Source: Actinobacteria bacterium UBA2272 (GTDB taxonomy: Bacteria; Actinomycetota; Coriobacteriia; Anaerosomatales; Anaerosomataceae). Taken from it: 64,000 nucleotides of DNA. The position numbers and the translations under genes were made by a program. The notes beneath the pieces are model-generated. The model saw only the letters and a list, made by a program, of their open reading frames with translations, was not told the origin of the DNA and ran no database searches. Every line of letters begins with the position of its first letter. The stretch's first letter is position 1. Location: positions 434,001 to 498,000 of the forward strand of contig DDXA01000004.1 of assembly GCA_002347725.1 (NCBI GenBank). The letters are read 5' to 3'. This document shows, in pieces, positions 1 to 9,057 of this stretch.

Positions 1-1389
1 CAACGATACCGTGAGCTCTTCGACAATATGCTCGACGGTTTCGCGGTCCACGAGGTGATACTGGACGAAGACGGTACACCGTGTGATTACCGCTTCATCT
101 CCATCAACCCCGCATTCGAACACCTGACAGGCCTCAAGACCAGCGACGTGATCGGCAGGCGAGTGCTCGAAGTACTGCCCGGGACAGAGCCGGAGTGGAT
201 CGAGCGCTACGGTGCGGTCGCGCTCACCGGCACGCCGATCGAGTTCGAGTTGCACTCGGCGGAGCTGGGCAAGGACTTCGAGGCGCATGCGTTCAGCCCG
301 CGCGAAGGCCAGTTCGCCGTCGTCTTCAAGGACGTCACCGAGCGTACGGCGCTCCGGCGCGAGCTCGAACAGCATGCCGAGCAGCTCGAGCGGCTCGTAG
401 ACGAGCGCACACAAGAACTTCAGGCCGCAAACGAGGAGCTGACGGCGACCAACGAAGAGCTCCGCGAAACCGGCGAGGAGCTTCAAGCCACGAACGAGAA
501 GCTGATGGCGACCAACGAAGAGCTCCGTGAGATCACCGAGGAACTCAACGCCGCAAACGAGGAGCTGACGGCGACCAACGAAGAGCTTCAGGCCACGTCC
601 GAGGAGCTCATGACCGCCAACGACGTGCTTCAGGCCACGTCAGACGAACTCGCCGACGCCAACCGCCAGTTGACATCGGCCAACGAGGCCAAGTCGCGCT
701 TCCTGCGCGCAATGAGCCACGAACTCCGGACACCGCTCAACTCGATCATCGGCTTCTCGGGCCTCATGCTTTCTGGCCTGACAGGGGAACTGAACGAGGA
801 GCAGCGGCGTCAACTCGAGATGATCGACCAGTCGGGACGCCATCTGCTGGCCCTCATCAACGACATCCTCGACCTGTCGCGTATCGAGGCCGGCAGGGTA
901 CAGGTCGAGATCGATCCGTTCGATCTCGAGAAGCTCGTGGGCGAGCTCGTCGAGTCGGTGAGACCCGAGTCCGAGCGCAAGGGACTCTCACTCGATCTTG
1001 AGATCGCCGATGGACTCAACCTATCAGCCTTCCACTCGGACAGCATGCGCGTCGGTCAGATCCTGCTGAACCTGCTCGGAAACGCCGTGAAGTTCACCGA
1101 TCGCGGCGGCATCAGCGTCCGCGTGCGAATGCTCGGTACGGATACCCTCGGGGTCAGCGTCATAGACACCGGCCCGGGCATCAGGTCACAGGACCACGAC
1201 CGCATCTTTGGTGAGTTCGTGCAGGCGATCGGCCCTTCAGCGCCCGACAAGGAGGGCACCGGTCTCGGGCTGGCCATCTCGCGTCGGCTCGCCGAGCTGC
1301 TCGGCGGGTCGATCCTGCTGCGAAGCCGCGTCGGTCATGGGTCGACGTTCACCGTCGTGCTTCCCGTCGACCCGCGCACCGACGCATAA
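1..1389 (+). CDS. PAS-domain sensor histidine kinase, 5' end outside window
   Basis: Autophosphorylating sensor kinase of a two-component pathway. The frame is open from base 1 and reads through the first ATG at 28 with PAS-like sequence, so the true start lies upstream. Visible order: a PAS domain (about residues 1-115), a long coiled coil (about 120-235) of near-perfect NEEL-type heptads, a HisKA dimerisation domain with the phospho-acceptor His in SHELRTPLN at about residue 240, and a HATPase domain with N box (NAVKFTD), G1 box (DTGPGI) and G2 box (GTGLGLAISRR). No receiver domain follows the ATPase domain and no transmembrane helix is visible, so the sensed signal is unknown and may depend on missing N-terminal domains. 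The next gene is convergent, and no partner regulator is adjacent. Confidence 0.9.
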   Translation, partial: QRYRELFDNMLDGFAVHEVILDEDGTPCDYRFISINPAFEHLTGLKTSDVIGRRVLEVLPGTEPEWIERYGAVALTGTPIEFELHSAELGKDFEAHAFSPREGQFAVVFKDVTERTALRRELEQHAEQLERLVDERTQELQAANEELTATNEELRETGEELQATNEKLMATNEELREITEELNAANEELTATNEELQATSEELMTANDVLQATSDELADANRQLTSANEAKSRFLRAMSHELRTPLNSIIGFSGLMLSGLTGELNEEQRRQLEMIDQSGRHLLALINDILDLSRIEAGRVQVEIDPFDLEKLVGELVESVRPESERKGLSLDLEIADGLNLSAFHSDSMRVGQILLNLLGNAVKFTDRGGISVRVRMLGTDTLGVSVIDTGPGIRSQDHDRIFGEFVQAIGPSAPDKEGTGLGLAISRRLAELLGGSILLRSRVGHGSTFTVVLPVDPRTDA

Positions 1390-1417
1390 GCGACGCACGT
1401 CCAGGATCGGCGCCCGT

Positions 1418-2830
1418 CTAGGACTCCCGAAGCCCCGCGATGATCTCCTCGACGATCGCCGGCGACGTGTTGCTGTCCTCGGCGAGAAAGACGATGTCGG
1501 CGGGCGTGGGCTCGTACCCCTCGGGGGCGTGGGCAAGCGCGTTGCGAACGTACGAGCGGTGCATCTTGGACAGATCGAAGTCCTTGGCGCGGATCTGCTC
1601 GGGGCGCTCGGGGATGACGATCACGGTGCCGGGAACGTTCTCGGCCGGGTCACCCGCGCGGACCTCGACACCCTGCTCGCGCGCGAACGCCAGTTGCGAC
1701 CAGTGGTGTTTGCCGGCGCCGGTGTACTCGGTCTCCTGCACGACCACGGTGGCGTCACGAGGCAGGTCGCGCGCGAGCGACATCGCAGCGGCGATCGCTG
1801 TGTTGCCGCTCGGTCCGCGCTCGAGGCCTTCGAGCTTGGCCAGCGCCTCGGTCACGTAGAAGACCTCGCCCTGCGTGACGGTGAGATAGCGGTCCATGTA
1901 CCGCAGCGAGCGCGCAGCGTTGCGCGGCACGTCGGCGCGGTCGGGCCATGTGGCGAACGGCACGCCGAAGCCGGTGTGACCCGTGGTGAAGCTCTTGCGG
2001 TTGAAGTCCGTGTCGCTCGCCATATGCAGCCCCGACAGGTCCACACTCGCGCTCACGATCTCGGTCGCGGTGGCGCCGGCGCGCTTCAGGCCCCGCGCGG
2101 TGCCCGTGGTGTTGCCGCCGCCCGCGTGCGTCACCACCACGTGCGTCGGCGGTGCCCCGGTTGCCGCCGTCATCTCCTCGGCAAGCTCCGCACCGAGCGT
2201 CTCGATGCCCGAGACGCCGAACGGCGAGTAGAGCGAGGCCGAGAGGTACCCGGTCTCCTCCAGCAGTTCGAGCATGTGGAAGAAGAGCTCAGGGCCGACG
2301 GACATCTGGATGACCTCGGCGCCGAACGCCTCGCACAGGCGCGATTTCTCGACGATCTCGGGCTGGCCGATGTGGCGTGAGTCGAACGTCTCCTGGCAGA
2401 TTATGCACTTCAGGCCCGCGCGCGCGGCCTGACTCGCAACCGCCGCACCGTAGTTGCCCGAGGTGGCGGCGATCACGCCTGCGTAGCCTTTCTCGGCGGC
2501 CACATGGATGCTCATGGACGCCCGACGATCCTTGAACGAGCCGGCCATGTTGGCGGCCTCGTCTTTCACGAACAGACGCGCGCCGAATCCCGGCTCGGCG
2601 TAGGAGCGCACGAGATCGGTCAGGTTGCGGAGCTCCAGCAGCGGCGTCGTCCCGACTCCGGCAGCGGCCTGGATGCTGCGGATGTCATCGAGCGAGTAGC
2701 CGTGTGCGCCCATCATGCCCTCGTAGTCGAACGCGATGGGGCTGCGCTCGAACTCGGCGTAGTCCATGCCGAGCGCGCGGACCATGATCTCGCCCTTGCG
2801 GGCCATGACCTGTTCGTAACGGGTGGTCAC
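1418..2830 (-). CDS. ortB: 2-amino-4-ketopentanoate thiolase, beta subunit (OrtB)
   Basis: PLP-dependent large subunit of the thiolase that splits 2-amino-4-oxopentanoate with CoA to give alanine and acetyl-CoA in oxidative ornithine fermentation. The protein (about 470 aa) has the fold-type II PLP layout, with the likely Schiff-base Lys in AGSFKDRRA and a phosphate-binding loop TSGNYGAA. The open frame extends to 2881, but that would overlap ortA by 50 bases. GTG at 2830 lies just past the ortA stop, has the G-rich stretch gggcggg upstream, and gives an N-terminus (VTTRYEQVMARKG) that looks native; GTG 2839 is the alternative. It is the last gene of ord-ortA-ortB and faces the kinase convergently. 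The aminomutase genes oraS/oraE are not downstream. Confidence 0.88.
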   Translation of the reverse strand: MTTRYEQVMARKGEIMVRALGMDYAEFERSPIAFDYEGMMGAHGYSLDDIRSIQAAAGVGTTPLLELRNLTDLVRSYAEPGFGARLFVKDEAANMAGSFKDRRASMSIHVAAEKGYAGVIAATSGNYGAAVASQAARAGLKCIICQETFDSRHIGQPEIVEKSRLCEAFGAEVIQMSVGPELFFHMLELLEETGYLSASLYSPFGVSGIETLGAELAEEMTAATGAPPTHVVVTHAGGGNTTGTARGLKRAGATATEIVSASVDLSGLHMASDTDFNRKSFTTGHTGFGVPFATWPDRADVPRNAARSLRYMDRYLTVTQGEVFYVTEALAKLEGLERGPSGNTAIAAAMSLARDLPRDATVVVQETEYTGAGKHHWSQLAFAREQGVEVRAGDPAENVPGTVIVIPERPEQIRAKDFDLSKMHRSYVRNALAHAPEGYEPTPADIVFLAEDSNTSPAIVEEIIAGLRES

Positions 2831-2831
2831 G

Positions 2832-3158
2832 TCACTCACCCGCCCTGGCGCGGTAGGCGGCAACGCGTGCGCGAAGGTCACGCCCGATCGAGACGATCTC
2901 GGCCGGCGGCGCTCCGAAGGTGTGTGTGTAGCCCGGCGCGACGGCCGAGAGATGCCCGCGCACGATCCGGCCGGTCATCGTCTCGACGCCGATCTCGTCG
3001 CCGATGAGCCCGCCCTCGAGCGCGAAACCCTTCACCCACGCGCGCAGCGGCTGGGCCGCCGTGTCCTCGGGCAGTCCCGAGGCCCTCTCGGATGGCTCGA
3101 GTAGCACCCGCTCGATCTCCACCCAGTCACCCGCGTTGCAGCGGAACGCATCAGTCAT
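2832..3158 (-). CDS. ortA: 2-amino-4-ketopentanoate thiolase, alpha subunit (OrtA)
   Basis: Small subunit (108 aa) of the OrtAB thiolase, which acts with the adjacent ortB product. The sequence matches the OrtA family in length and in its GDWVEIERVLL start and central GYTHTFG segment. I see no catalytic motif of its own; in the family the PLP chemistry is in OrtB. ATG at 3158 follows a G-rich ribosome site (gaggggtgcgcc). The stop at 2832 abuts the ortB start, which suggests translational coupling. The gene lies between ord and ortB in the same transcript. Confidence 0.86.
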   Translation of the reverse strand: MTDAFRCNAGDWVEIERVLLEPSERASGLPEDTAAQPLRAWVKGFALEGGLIGDEIGVETMTGRIVRGHLSAVAPGYTHTFGAPPAEIVSIGRDLRARVAAYRARAGE

Positions 3159-3191
3159 GGCGCACCCCTCGCACTCCGTCGGTCACGGACC

Positions 3192-4202
3192 CTATGCCGT
3201 CGGCGACCAGAACCGCGGGATCGGCAGGTCGGTCACGGTAAGGATACCCGCTGGCGCATCCACGATGAGCGGGATGTAGTTGCCGGTGCTCGCGTACGTG
3301 CCCTTGCCGCCCGGGATCTCCGGAGTATTGGCCATATGGACTTCCGGGTCGCCGACGATACGGATGTAGTCGCCGGTATCCACGCCCTCGAGCCCCGGAT
3401 GTATCTGCTGCGGGTGAACGAGCTCGATCTTGAGCTCGCCGCCGCTGTAGCCGCGGCCGATGTGCCTGCAGCCGCACACGTCGCCGGGGGCGACTTTGAT
3501 GTGCGCCGTCTCGCGCGGCACGGTCGTGACGATGGGCTCGCGTGTCTCGACGACCTCGTCGATCTCCCATCCGAGCGCATCGGCGATAAGGCCGATGGAC
3601 TCGGGGAACCCGATGTGGCCAACGATCGTGCCGTCGGCCACGCCACGCTCGAACTCCTCGACGGTGGTGCCCACGCCCTGGCTCGCCATGACGGTGGGGC
3701 CGAACGGCGAGAGGTCGTTGACGCGCTGGGCCTCGATGCGGTCGATCCTCAGGCAGATGGAGCTCCATGCGACGATGAGCGCGTCTAAGATGAAGCCCGG
3801 GTTGATGCCGGTACCGAGGATGGAGACGTCGTACTCCATCGCAAGTTCCTCGAAGCGCTCGGCCCACCCGGCGTCGCTCGCCCACGGGTAGGCAAGCTTC
3901 TCGGCGATGCACAGCACGTTAGAGCCCGCGCGGACTGCCGCCTCCACCTGGTCGGTGACCTCGTCCAGATTGCTCTGGGTACAGATGCACACGACGTCGG
4001 GCTTCCCGGCGAGCACCGCCGCGGCATCGGTGGTCATACGCACGTCGCACGGCCGACCGAGCAGCTCGCCGACGGTCTTACCCTCCTTGGCGGGGTTGGT
4101 GACGATGGCGCCGAGGATCTCGACGTCGTTAGGCCGGTCAAGGAGGAACCCGAGCAGACCCTGGCCCATCATGCCCGTGCCCCACACCGCGACCTTGATC
4201 AT
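3192..4202 (-). CDS. ord: 2,4-diaminopentanoate dehydrogenase (Ord)
   Basis: NAD(P)-dependent oxidative deaminase that converts 2,4-diaminopentanoate to 2-amino-4-oxopentanoate, the substrate of OrtAB. The protein (336 aa) opens with a Rossmann motif, VAVWGTGMMGQG, of the dihydrodipicolinate-reductase type, and continues with the substrate domain typical of the Ord family. The frame is open to 4229, but ATG 4202 sits behind a clear ribosome site (ggaaggagccggc), so that start is chosen. It is the first gene of ord-ortA-ortB, with a 33-base gap to ortA. The closest alternative is another member of the same reductase superfamily, but the ortAB context makes Ord much more likely. Confidence 0.88.
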   Translation of the reverse strand: MIKVAVWGTGMMGQGLLGFLLDRPNDVEILGAIVTNPAKEGKTVGELLGRPCDVRMTTDAAAVLAGKPDVVCICTQSNLDEVTDQVEAAVRAGSNVLCIAEKLAYPWASDAGWAERFEELAMEYDVSILGTGINPGFILDALIVAWSSICLRIDRIEAQRVNDLSPFGPTVMASQGVGTTVEEFERGVADGTIVGHIGFPESIGLIADALGWEIDEVVETREPIVTTVPRETAHIKVAPGDVCGCRHIGRGYSGGELKIELVHPQQIHPGLEGVDTGDYIRIVGDPEVHMANTPEIPGGKGTYASTGNYIPLIVDAPAGILTVTDLPIPRFWSPTA

Positions 4203-4291
4203 GCCGGCTCCTTCCGAGGATGTATACATTCGTGCTGTCGTTCGATACGACTTTACGCGACCGTCGCCGCGAACGCACGCCGCACGACAGA

Positions 4292-4323
4292 CGGCCCCGG
4301 CACCCCAACGGGTGCCGGGGCCG
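4292..4323 (-). terminator. GC-rich hairpin after the wall-anchored cytochrome gene
   Basis: A 13-bp perfect inverted repeat (arms 4292-4304 and 4311-4323, six-base loop) lies just past the stop of the minus-strand cytochrome gene and upstream of ord. Its position fits a terminator that separates the two units. There is no T-run after it on the minus strand, so it may be weak or factor-assisted, and some read-through into ord is possible. Confidence 0.55.
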
Positions 4324-4343
4324 CAGAACGCGGCCGAAGGCCG

Positions 4344-7300
4344 CTAGAAGACCGGGTTGAGGTCGGCCGCCGGATCGCTGCAGCGCTTCCACGTGATCTC
4401 GTCTATCGAAGCGCCGTCGGCGAACAGGAACGCGAAGTTGCCGTTGGCGTCGCTCAGCACCGTGCTGGGAACGCCGTCAACCGTGATGACGATCTCGGCG
4501 CCGGCGGCGCCGGTATCGTCACCGTTCCGGACGTTGCCCACGATGTAGTCGGCGCCGGGAAACGCCGAGCCCGAGTCAACGAACGCGAACGCGCCGTTGA
4601 CCGACCTGGCCATCTTCGTGGCGGTCTCGAGACCCGCCACGATGTATTCGGGATTGTGTGCGCCGAGCGAGCCCTCGCCCAGGTACGAACGCTGGTTGTA
4701 GTAGGCACGACCCATGAGCGTGACAAAACCGTCTGAGCCGGGGTCCTCAAGCGCGCCGGGAGCGTCGGCCGCGGTCCATGCGGCAGCGTACGCGCCTGCG
4801 GCCACGGTCGCTGCCTGGGCCGCCTCATCCTGCCACTGCTCGATAGCCTCCTGCAGCTGGTGCTGCGTCTGACTGACGTGACACGGTGAGCAGGAGTCGC
4901 CCCACGGAGCGAGACCCCACTCCTCGGCGTCACCCGGCTCCATGATGAACATCCGGTGGCTGTAGCGCTTGAACGAGCGGTCCGCGTGGCGCTCGACACC
5001 GGTCTTGTCGGGGTAGTCCGACTTCGTCGCCGGCATGTGACAGTCCTCGCAGTTCACGCCCGGCATGAACTTGCCGGCGTCGTCGACCTCGAACAGGCCG
5101 ACACCGTTGTAGATCTCGCGTGTCGGGTGGCTGTATCCGCCGCGGCTACTCAGGTCCCTCGCCGGAGCGCCGTACGCGGTCACGGGCTCAGGCGCAGTCA
5201 CGAGCGGCCGCCCCTCGACCTCGAGCTGCCAGTTGTGGCAGTCCTCGCAGATGCTCGTCATCGTCACGCCGGCAAGCGTGGGTTCGGCATCCGGCTCACG
5301 CACGGCCATGCCGCTCTCGGCATCCGCACCATGCGGGATGTGGCAGGTGACACACTCCTGGCCCATGTAGCCGACGTTCCCACCCGTCGGTTCGAACTGC
5401 GTCATGAGCGCCAGTCCCTTGCGCTTGGCGTAGCCCTCACCGGTGTGGCAGCGTGCGCACTCTTCCGTGGCTCCCGCCATCATCGGACTGTAGAACCCGC
5501 CGATCGTCCGCTGGTACGGCGTCACCCGGGGGTCATCGCTCGTCTGGTAGGTGACGGGATTCAGGTACGCACCGCGGTACGAGTGTGCCGAGAGGATCCA
5601 CTCCGAGTAGTAGGAGTGCTTCATGGTGCGGTTCTGGCCGCTCGGATAGAAGTCCCACGCCTTGCCGGTCGACGCGTTGATACCACCGTTCCAGTTCGCC
5701 TCGGTGGGAATGTCGCCAAAGCCGAGTGGTGTGACGAACGTCAGGAGGTTCTGGTCGGGCGTATAGCCCCTCGTGTTGCCGCTCTTGTACCGCCCGTGAC
5801 ACTGACCACAGATCTGGGAGTCGAGCAGCTCGGTGCCTTTGAGGATCTTCACCTCGGCGGTGAACAGCGAGTAGTGGTTGCTGACCGCCGCGCCCGCCTC
5901 GCCGGTGCCGTGGCAGACCTCGCACTGGATGGATGCTCCCGCGGCATACTTCTCGGGAGACGTCGTAGGACCGGCGGGGTCGGTGACCCAACCGTTGACC
6001 GCAGGCACCTGTGCCCCGGCGGCGAACTTGCCGGTCGAGGGCGTGAGGCCCTTGTCCGCCCAGCCGAGGTGATGGCAGCCGCCGCACGTGTAGTCCGAGA
6101 GCGCGATGCCTCCCACGCCCATCTCCCACGTGTCGGGAGCCGCGGGATCCCATTCGAGTGACGCCCGAAGAAACGGGCTGATGCCTGCATCGGGTCTACC
6201 GGTCAGAATCGTCCGGACCTGATTGCGCGTCGTCGGCCAGACCGCACCGTCACCGCCGATGAACGTGGCGGCGGCGATCGAATCCCGTACGGCGGTGAGC
6301 TCATCGGCTGCTGCCGGTGCGAGCGACGCTGTGGTGGTGAGCAGCATGACCGCGTTCTCCGAGCCGAGCAGCGGCCCTGCCGAGAGCGCATCGGGGAACG
6401 CCTCGCCGGTGATGATGCCGACGCCATCCCACCTCATGCCGAGTGAGACGCCATGGCGCGCTACCGCTACGGCAGTCTCGTAGCGGTCGCCACCCTGCAG
6501 GCGGCCGGAGAGCTTCGCGCCAAGAGCGCCGTCAACCGACCCGGGAACCGCCCCGATACCGCCGAGCACCGTGACCGCGGTGGCGTCTGCGGGCAACGTG
6601 AAGGCGCCGGCGCCGTCAACGAGCACGAGCGGCATGCCTTTGGCGAACATGATCGGCGATGCGCCGAGCGCATCGGGGAAGTTCGTGCCCGTGGCCATGA
6701 AGGCCCCGCCGGTGTAGCCGGCGCCGAGGACGCTGATGGTCTCCTCGGCCACGATCGCCGCGGTCGCATAGCGGTCATCGCCCGCGAGCCGCACCGCCTC
6801 GCCGAGGGCGTCAAGCTGCGAGAATGCGGCGTCGGAGACCGCGGCCTTCCCGCCGAGTACGTAGATCTTCGTCGCGCCGAGACGCTCGATCTCGTCGATC
6901 ACGACGGCGGGGACGGAGCCGGTGCGCGTCAGGAGCAGCGGGCCGTCGACAGCGCCCGCAAGCGCCGCCCCGCCGAGCGCGTCCGGAAACGCCTCGCCGG
7001 TCGCCACCACCACGGTATCCGCCGAGGCGAAGCCTTCCACAGACGCCCGGACCGATGTCATGTAGCGGTCCTCGCCAGCCACCTCGGTGTAGGCGACAGG
7101 CGCCCGCGATAGTGCGTTCTTCACCAGGTAGGAGCGCGGACCGGTGCCCGCGCCGAGCGTGAAGCCGATGTCCGAGCGCTCGAGCTGAAGACCGACCCCG
7201 ATGCGCCCCGCCGGCCACATGTGATCCGCAGCAGGCTCGGCTCCCGGCGTCGCGAACTCATCGTGGCTCGTAGCCCCGTAGACCGAGGCGGCGTGGCAGT

Positions 7301-7433
7301 TCACGCACACCGCGCGGCCCGCGTAACGCATCCCGTACTCGTTCTCCAGGACCGCAACCGCTGTGTCCGGCACCGCGAACATCCCTGCGACCAGTGCTGC
7401 GGCAAGTACGGCTACAACGTGACGCCTGCGCAT
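4344..7433 (-). CDS. Secreted nine-haem cytochrome c with inserted cell-wall-binding (CWB2) repeats
   Basis: Large exported cytochrome (1029 aa), probably moving electrons in or across the Gram-positive wall. ATG 7433 is preferred over the upstream frame: it has a gggggtg ribosome site and gives a clean signal peptide (VVAVLAAALVAGMFA). I count nine CxxCH sites: the first at residues 43-47, the second at about 450, the last at about 848-852. Between haems 1 and 2 (about 117-410) lie three tandem CWB2-like units, each with a GEDRY/GDDRY/GGDRY entry, a GEAFPDAL-type core and a VLGG-type close; in that family such triplets bind wall polymers. A small beta-sandwich domain (GNVRNGDDTGAAGAEI, then DANGNFAF) closes the C-terminus. 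No membrane anchor follows the signal peptide. The substrate is unknown. Confidence 0.9.
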   Translation of the reverse strand: MRRRHVVAVLAAALVAGMFAVPDTAVAVLENEYGMRYAGRAVCVNCHAASVYGATSHDEFATPGAEPAADHMWPAGRIGVGLQLERSDIGFTLGAGTGPRSYLVKNALSRAPVAYTEVAGEDRYMTSVRASVEGFASADTVVVATGEAFPDALGGAALAGAVDGPLLLTRTGSVPAVVIDEIERLGATKIYVLGGKAAVSDAAFSQLDALGEAVRLAGDDRYATAAIVAEETISVLGAGYTGGAFMATGTNFPDALGASPIMFAKGMPLVLVDGAGAFTLPADATAVTVLGGIGAVPGSVDGALGAKLSGRLQGGDRYETAVAVARHGVSLGMRWDGVGIITGEAFPDALSAGPLLGSENAVMLLTTTASLAPAAADELTAVRDSIAAATFIGGDGAVWPTTRNQVRTILTGRPDAGISPFLRASLEWDPAAPDTWEMGVGGIALSDYTCGGCHHLGWADKGLTPSTGKFAAGAQVPAVNGWVTDPAGPTTSPEKYAAGASIQCEVCHGTGEAGAAVSNHYSLFTAEVKILKGTELLDSQICGQCHGRYKSGNTRGYTPDQNLLTFVTPLGFGDIPTEANWNGGINASTGKAWDFYPSGQNRTMKHSYYSEWILSAHSYRGAYLNPVTYQTSDDPRVTPYQRTIGGFYSPMMAGATEECARCHTGEGYAKRKGLALMTQFEPTGGNVGYMGQECVTCHIPHGADAESGMAVREPDAEPTLAGVTMTSICEDCHNWQLEVEGRPLVTAPEPVTAYGAPARDLSSRGGYSHPTREIYNGVGLFEVDDAGKFMPGVNCEDCHMPATKSDYPDKTGVERHADRSFKRYSHRMFIMEPGDAEEWGLAPWGDSCSPCHVSQTQHQLQEAIEQWQDEAAQAATVAAGAYAAAWTAADAPGALEDPGSDGFVTLMGRAYYNQRSYLGEGSLGAHNPEYIVAGLETATKMARSVNGAFAFVDSGSAFPGADYIVGNVRNGDDTGAAGAEIVITVDGVPSTVLSDANGNFAFLFADGASIDEITWKRCSDPAADLNPVF

Positions 7434-7569
7434 CTGAGCACCCCCGAGCCCCGACAGGCCGCGCGGTCCCGCGCGGCGCACGAACAAGAGCATAACGCAC
7501 CAGGTGCGTCACTCATGAGTATCGGTCAGGGAACGGCCAGCCTGAAGAGTCGCTGGCAGCGCTCGTGCG

Positions 7570-8298
7570 CTACCCGCCCAGATAGGCACGCTTCAGCTCG
7601 GGATTGTCGAGCAACTCGGCGGCTGTGCCCTCGATGACGACGCGCCCACCCTGCAGCACGTAGCCGCGGTCGGCGATCGAGAGAGCAGCGGTGGCGTTCT
7701 GTTCCACCACGAACACGGCCACGCCCTGCTCGTTCACTTGCTGGATGAGGTCGAAGTTCTGGTCCACGAGCGCCGGCGAGAGCCCCATCGACGGCTCGTC
7801 CATGCAGATGAGCTTCGGCCTGCTCATGAGCGCACGGCCAAACGCCACCATCTGCTGCTCGCCACCGGAGAGCGTACCCGCACGCTGCTTCCGGCGCTCG
7901 GCCAGCTTCGGGAAGAACTCGTAGACGCGCTCGAGGTCGGCGGCGATCTCGGCCGCATCGGTACGCGTGTATGCGCCCATCTCGAGGTTCTCGAGCACGG
8001 TGAGGTTCGGGAACAGCCGACGGTTCTCCGGGACGGTGGCAACGCCGCGCTTGATTCGCTCGGCGGTACGCAGGTTGTTGATGACCTCGCCCTCCCAAAG
8101 CACCGTGCCCTTGGCGGGCTTCACGATGCCGAGGATGGTCTTCATCGTCGTCGACTTGCCGGACGCGTTGCCGCCCAGCAGGCAGACGATCTCGCCAGGG
8201 TGGACCTGGTAGTTGACTCCCTTGAGGATCTGGATGCGCCCGTAGTACGTTTCGACGCTCCGGAACTCAAGCAGTGGCTTCTGCTGCTCGCTTGCCAA
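7570..8298 (-). CDS. livF: Branched-chain amino-acid ABC transporter ATPase LivF
   Basis: One of the two cytoplasmic ATPases that drive the LivHM permease. The protein (242 aa) has Walker A GGNASGKST, the LSGGEQQM signature, Walker B (LICMDEPSMGL) and the switch His replaced by Gln in VVEQN, which is normal for LivF. The frame is open to a TTG at 8313, but TTG 8298 lies six bases after a strong ggagg site inside the end of livG and is the better start, so the gene overlaps livG by 32 bases. It is the last gene of livK-H-M-G-F. Confidence 0.93.
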   Translation of the reverse strand: MASEQQKPLLEFRSVETYYGRIQILKGVNYQVHPGEIVCLLGGNASGKSTTMKTILGIVKPAKGTVLWEGEVINNLRTAERIKRGVATVPENRRLFPNLTVLENLEMGAYTRTDAAEIAADLERVYEFFPKLAERRKQRAGTLSGGEQQMVAFGRALMSRPKLICMDEPSMGLSPALVDQNFDLIQQVNEQGVAVFVVEQNATAALSIADRGYVLQGGRVVIEGTAAELLDNPELKRAYLGG

Positions 8299-9055
8299 GG
8301 TAGGCCTCCACAACCTGCGGATCGTTGGCGACTTCGGTATACGTGCCTTCGGCTATCTTCACACCGTGGTCCATCGCGATGACGCGGTCGGACACCCCTT
8401 CGACCACATGCATGTCATGCTCGATCATGAGGATCGTGTACCCCTTGTCCCGGAGCACCTTGATCTGCTCCATCACCTCGCGGGACTCCATCGGGTTCAT
8501 GCCAGCCACCGGTTCGTCGAGCAGGAGCAGCGCGGGTTCGGACGCGAGCGCCCGCGCGATCTCGAGCCGACGTCGGTTGGCATACGAAAGGGAGAACGCC
8601 GGCTGCTGCTGGCGCGGGCCGGAGAAACGGCCGGGAAACATCTCAAGTATCTCTCGTGCCTTCGCGCGCATCGCGGCTTCCTCGCGACGCACCTTCGGCA
8701 GGCGCAGCATCGAGGCGATGAGTCCGGCGTCGGTGACCGAGTGCATGCCGACGAGCACGTTGTCGAGCACGCTCATGTTCGAGAACAGGCGAAGGCTCTG
8801 GAACGTGCGGGAGATGCCCTTGTCGTGGACCTGGTCGGGGCGCAGGCCGGCCACACTCTCACCCTTGAGGAGGATGTCGCCCGAGTCCGGCTCGTACAGA
8901 CCGCTGATCACATTGAACGTGGTGGTCTTGCCCGAGCCGTTGGGCCCGATGATCGAGACGATCTCGTTCTCCCGCACGTCAAAGGTAAGGCTGTCCACGG
9001 CCTTCAGGCCGCCGAAGCTCATGGACACGCCCTGCAACTCGAGAATCGCGCCCAC
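8267..9055 (-). CDS. livG: Branched-chain amino-acid ABC transporter ATPase LivG
   Basis: Second ATPase of the Liv importer (262 aa). It has Walker A GPNGSGKTT, Walker B LLLLDEPVAGMNP and the switch His in MIEHDM, followed by the extended C-terminal tail (VVEAYLG) typical of LivG. The signature region reads FSLSYANRRRLEIARAL, a usual LivG variant of LSYG. GTG 9055 follows ggaggtg at good spacing, and the gene starts two bases after the livM stop, so the two are coupled. Confidence 0.93.
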   Translation of the reverse strand: MGAILELQGVSMSFGGLKAVDSLTFDVRENEIVSIIGPNGSGKTTTFNVISGLYEPDSGDILLKGESVAGLRPDQVHDKGISRTFQSLRLFSNMSVLDNVLVGMHSVTDAGLIASMLRLPKVRREEAAMRAKAREILEMFPGRFSGPRQQQPAFSLSYANRRRLEIARALASEPALLLLDEPVAGMNPMESREVMEQIKVLRDKGYTILMIEHDMHVVEGVSDRVIAMDHGVKIAEGTYTEVANDPQVVEAYLGKRAAEATA

Positions 9056-9057
9056 GG

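Noticed and set aside
424..700. Tandem repeat that could be taken for a satellite or CRISPR-like array
   Set aside because: The period is 21 bases, in frame, and encodes coiled-coil heptads inside the kinase; there are no spacers.
4956..6161. Long plus-strand open frame opposite the wall-anchored cytochrome
   Set aside because: Antisense shadow: no motif, no ribosome site, and the opposite strand holds nine CxxCH motifs and CWB2 repeats.
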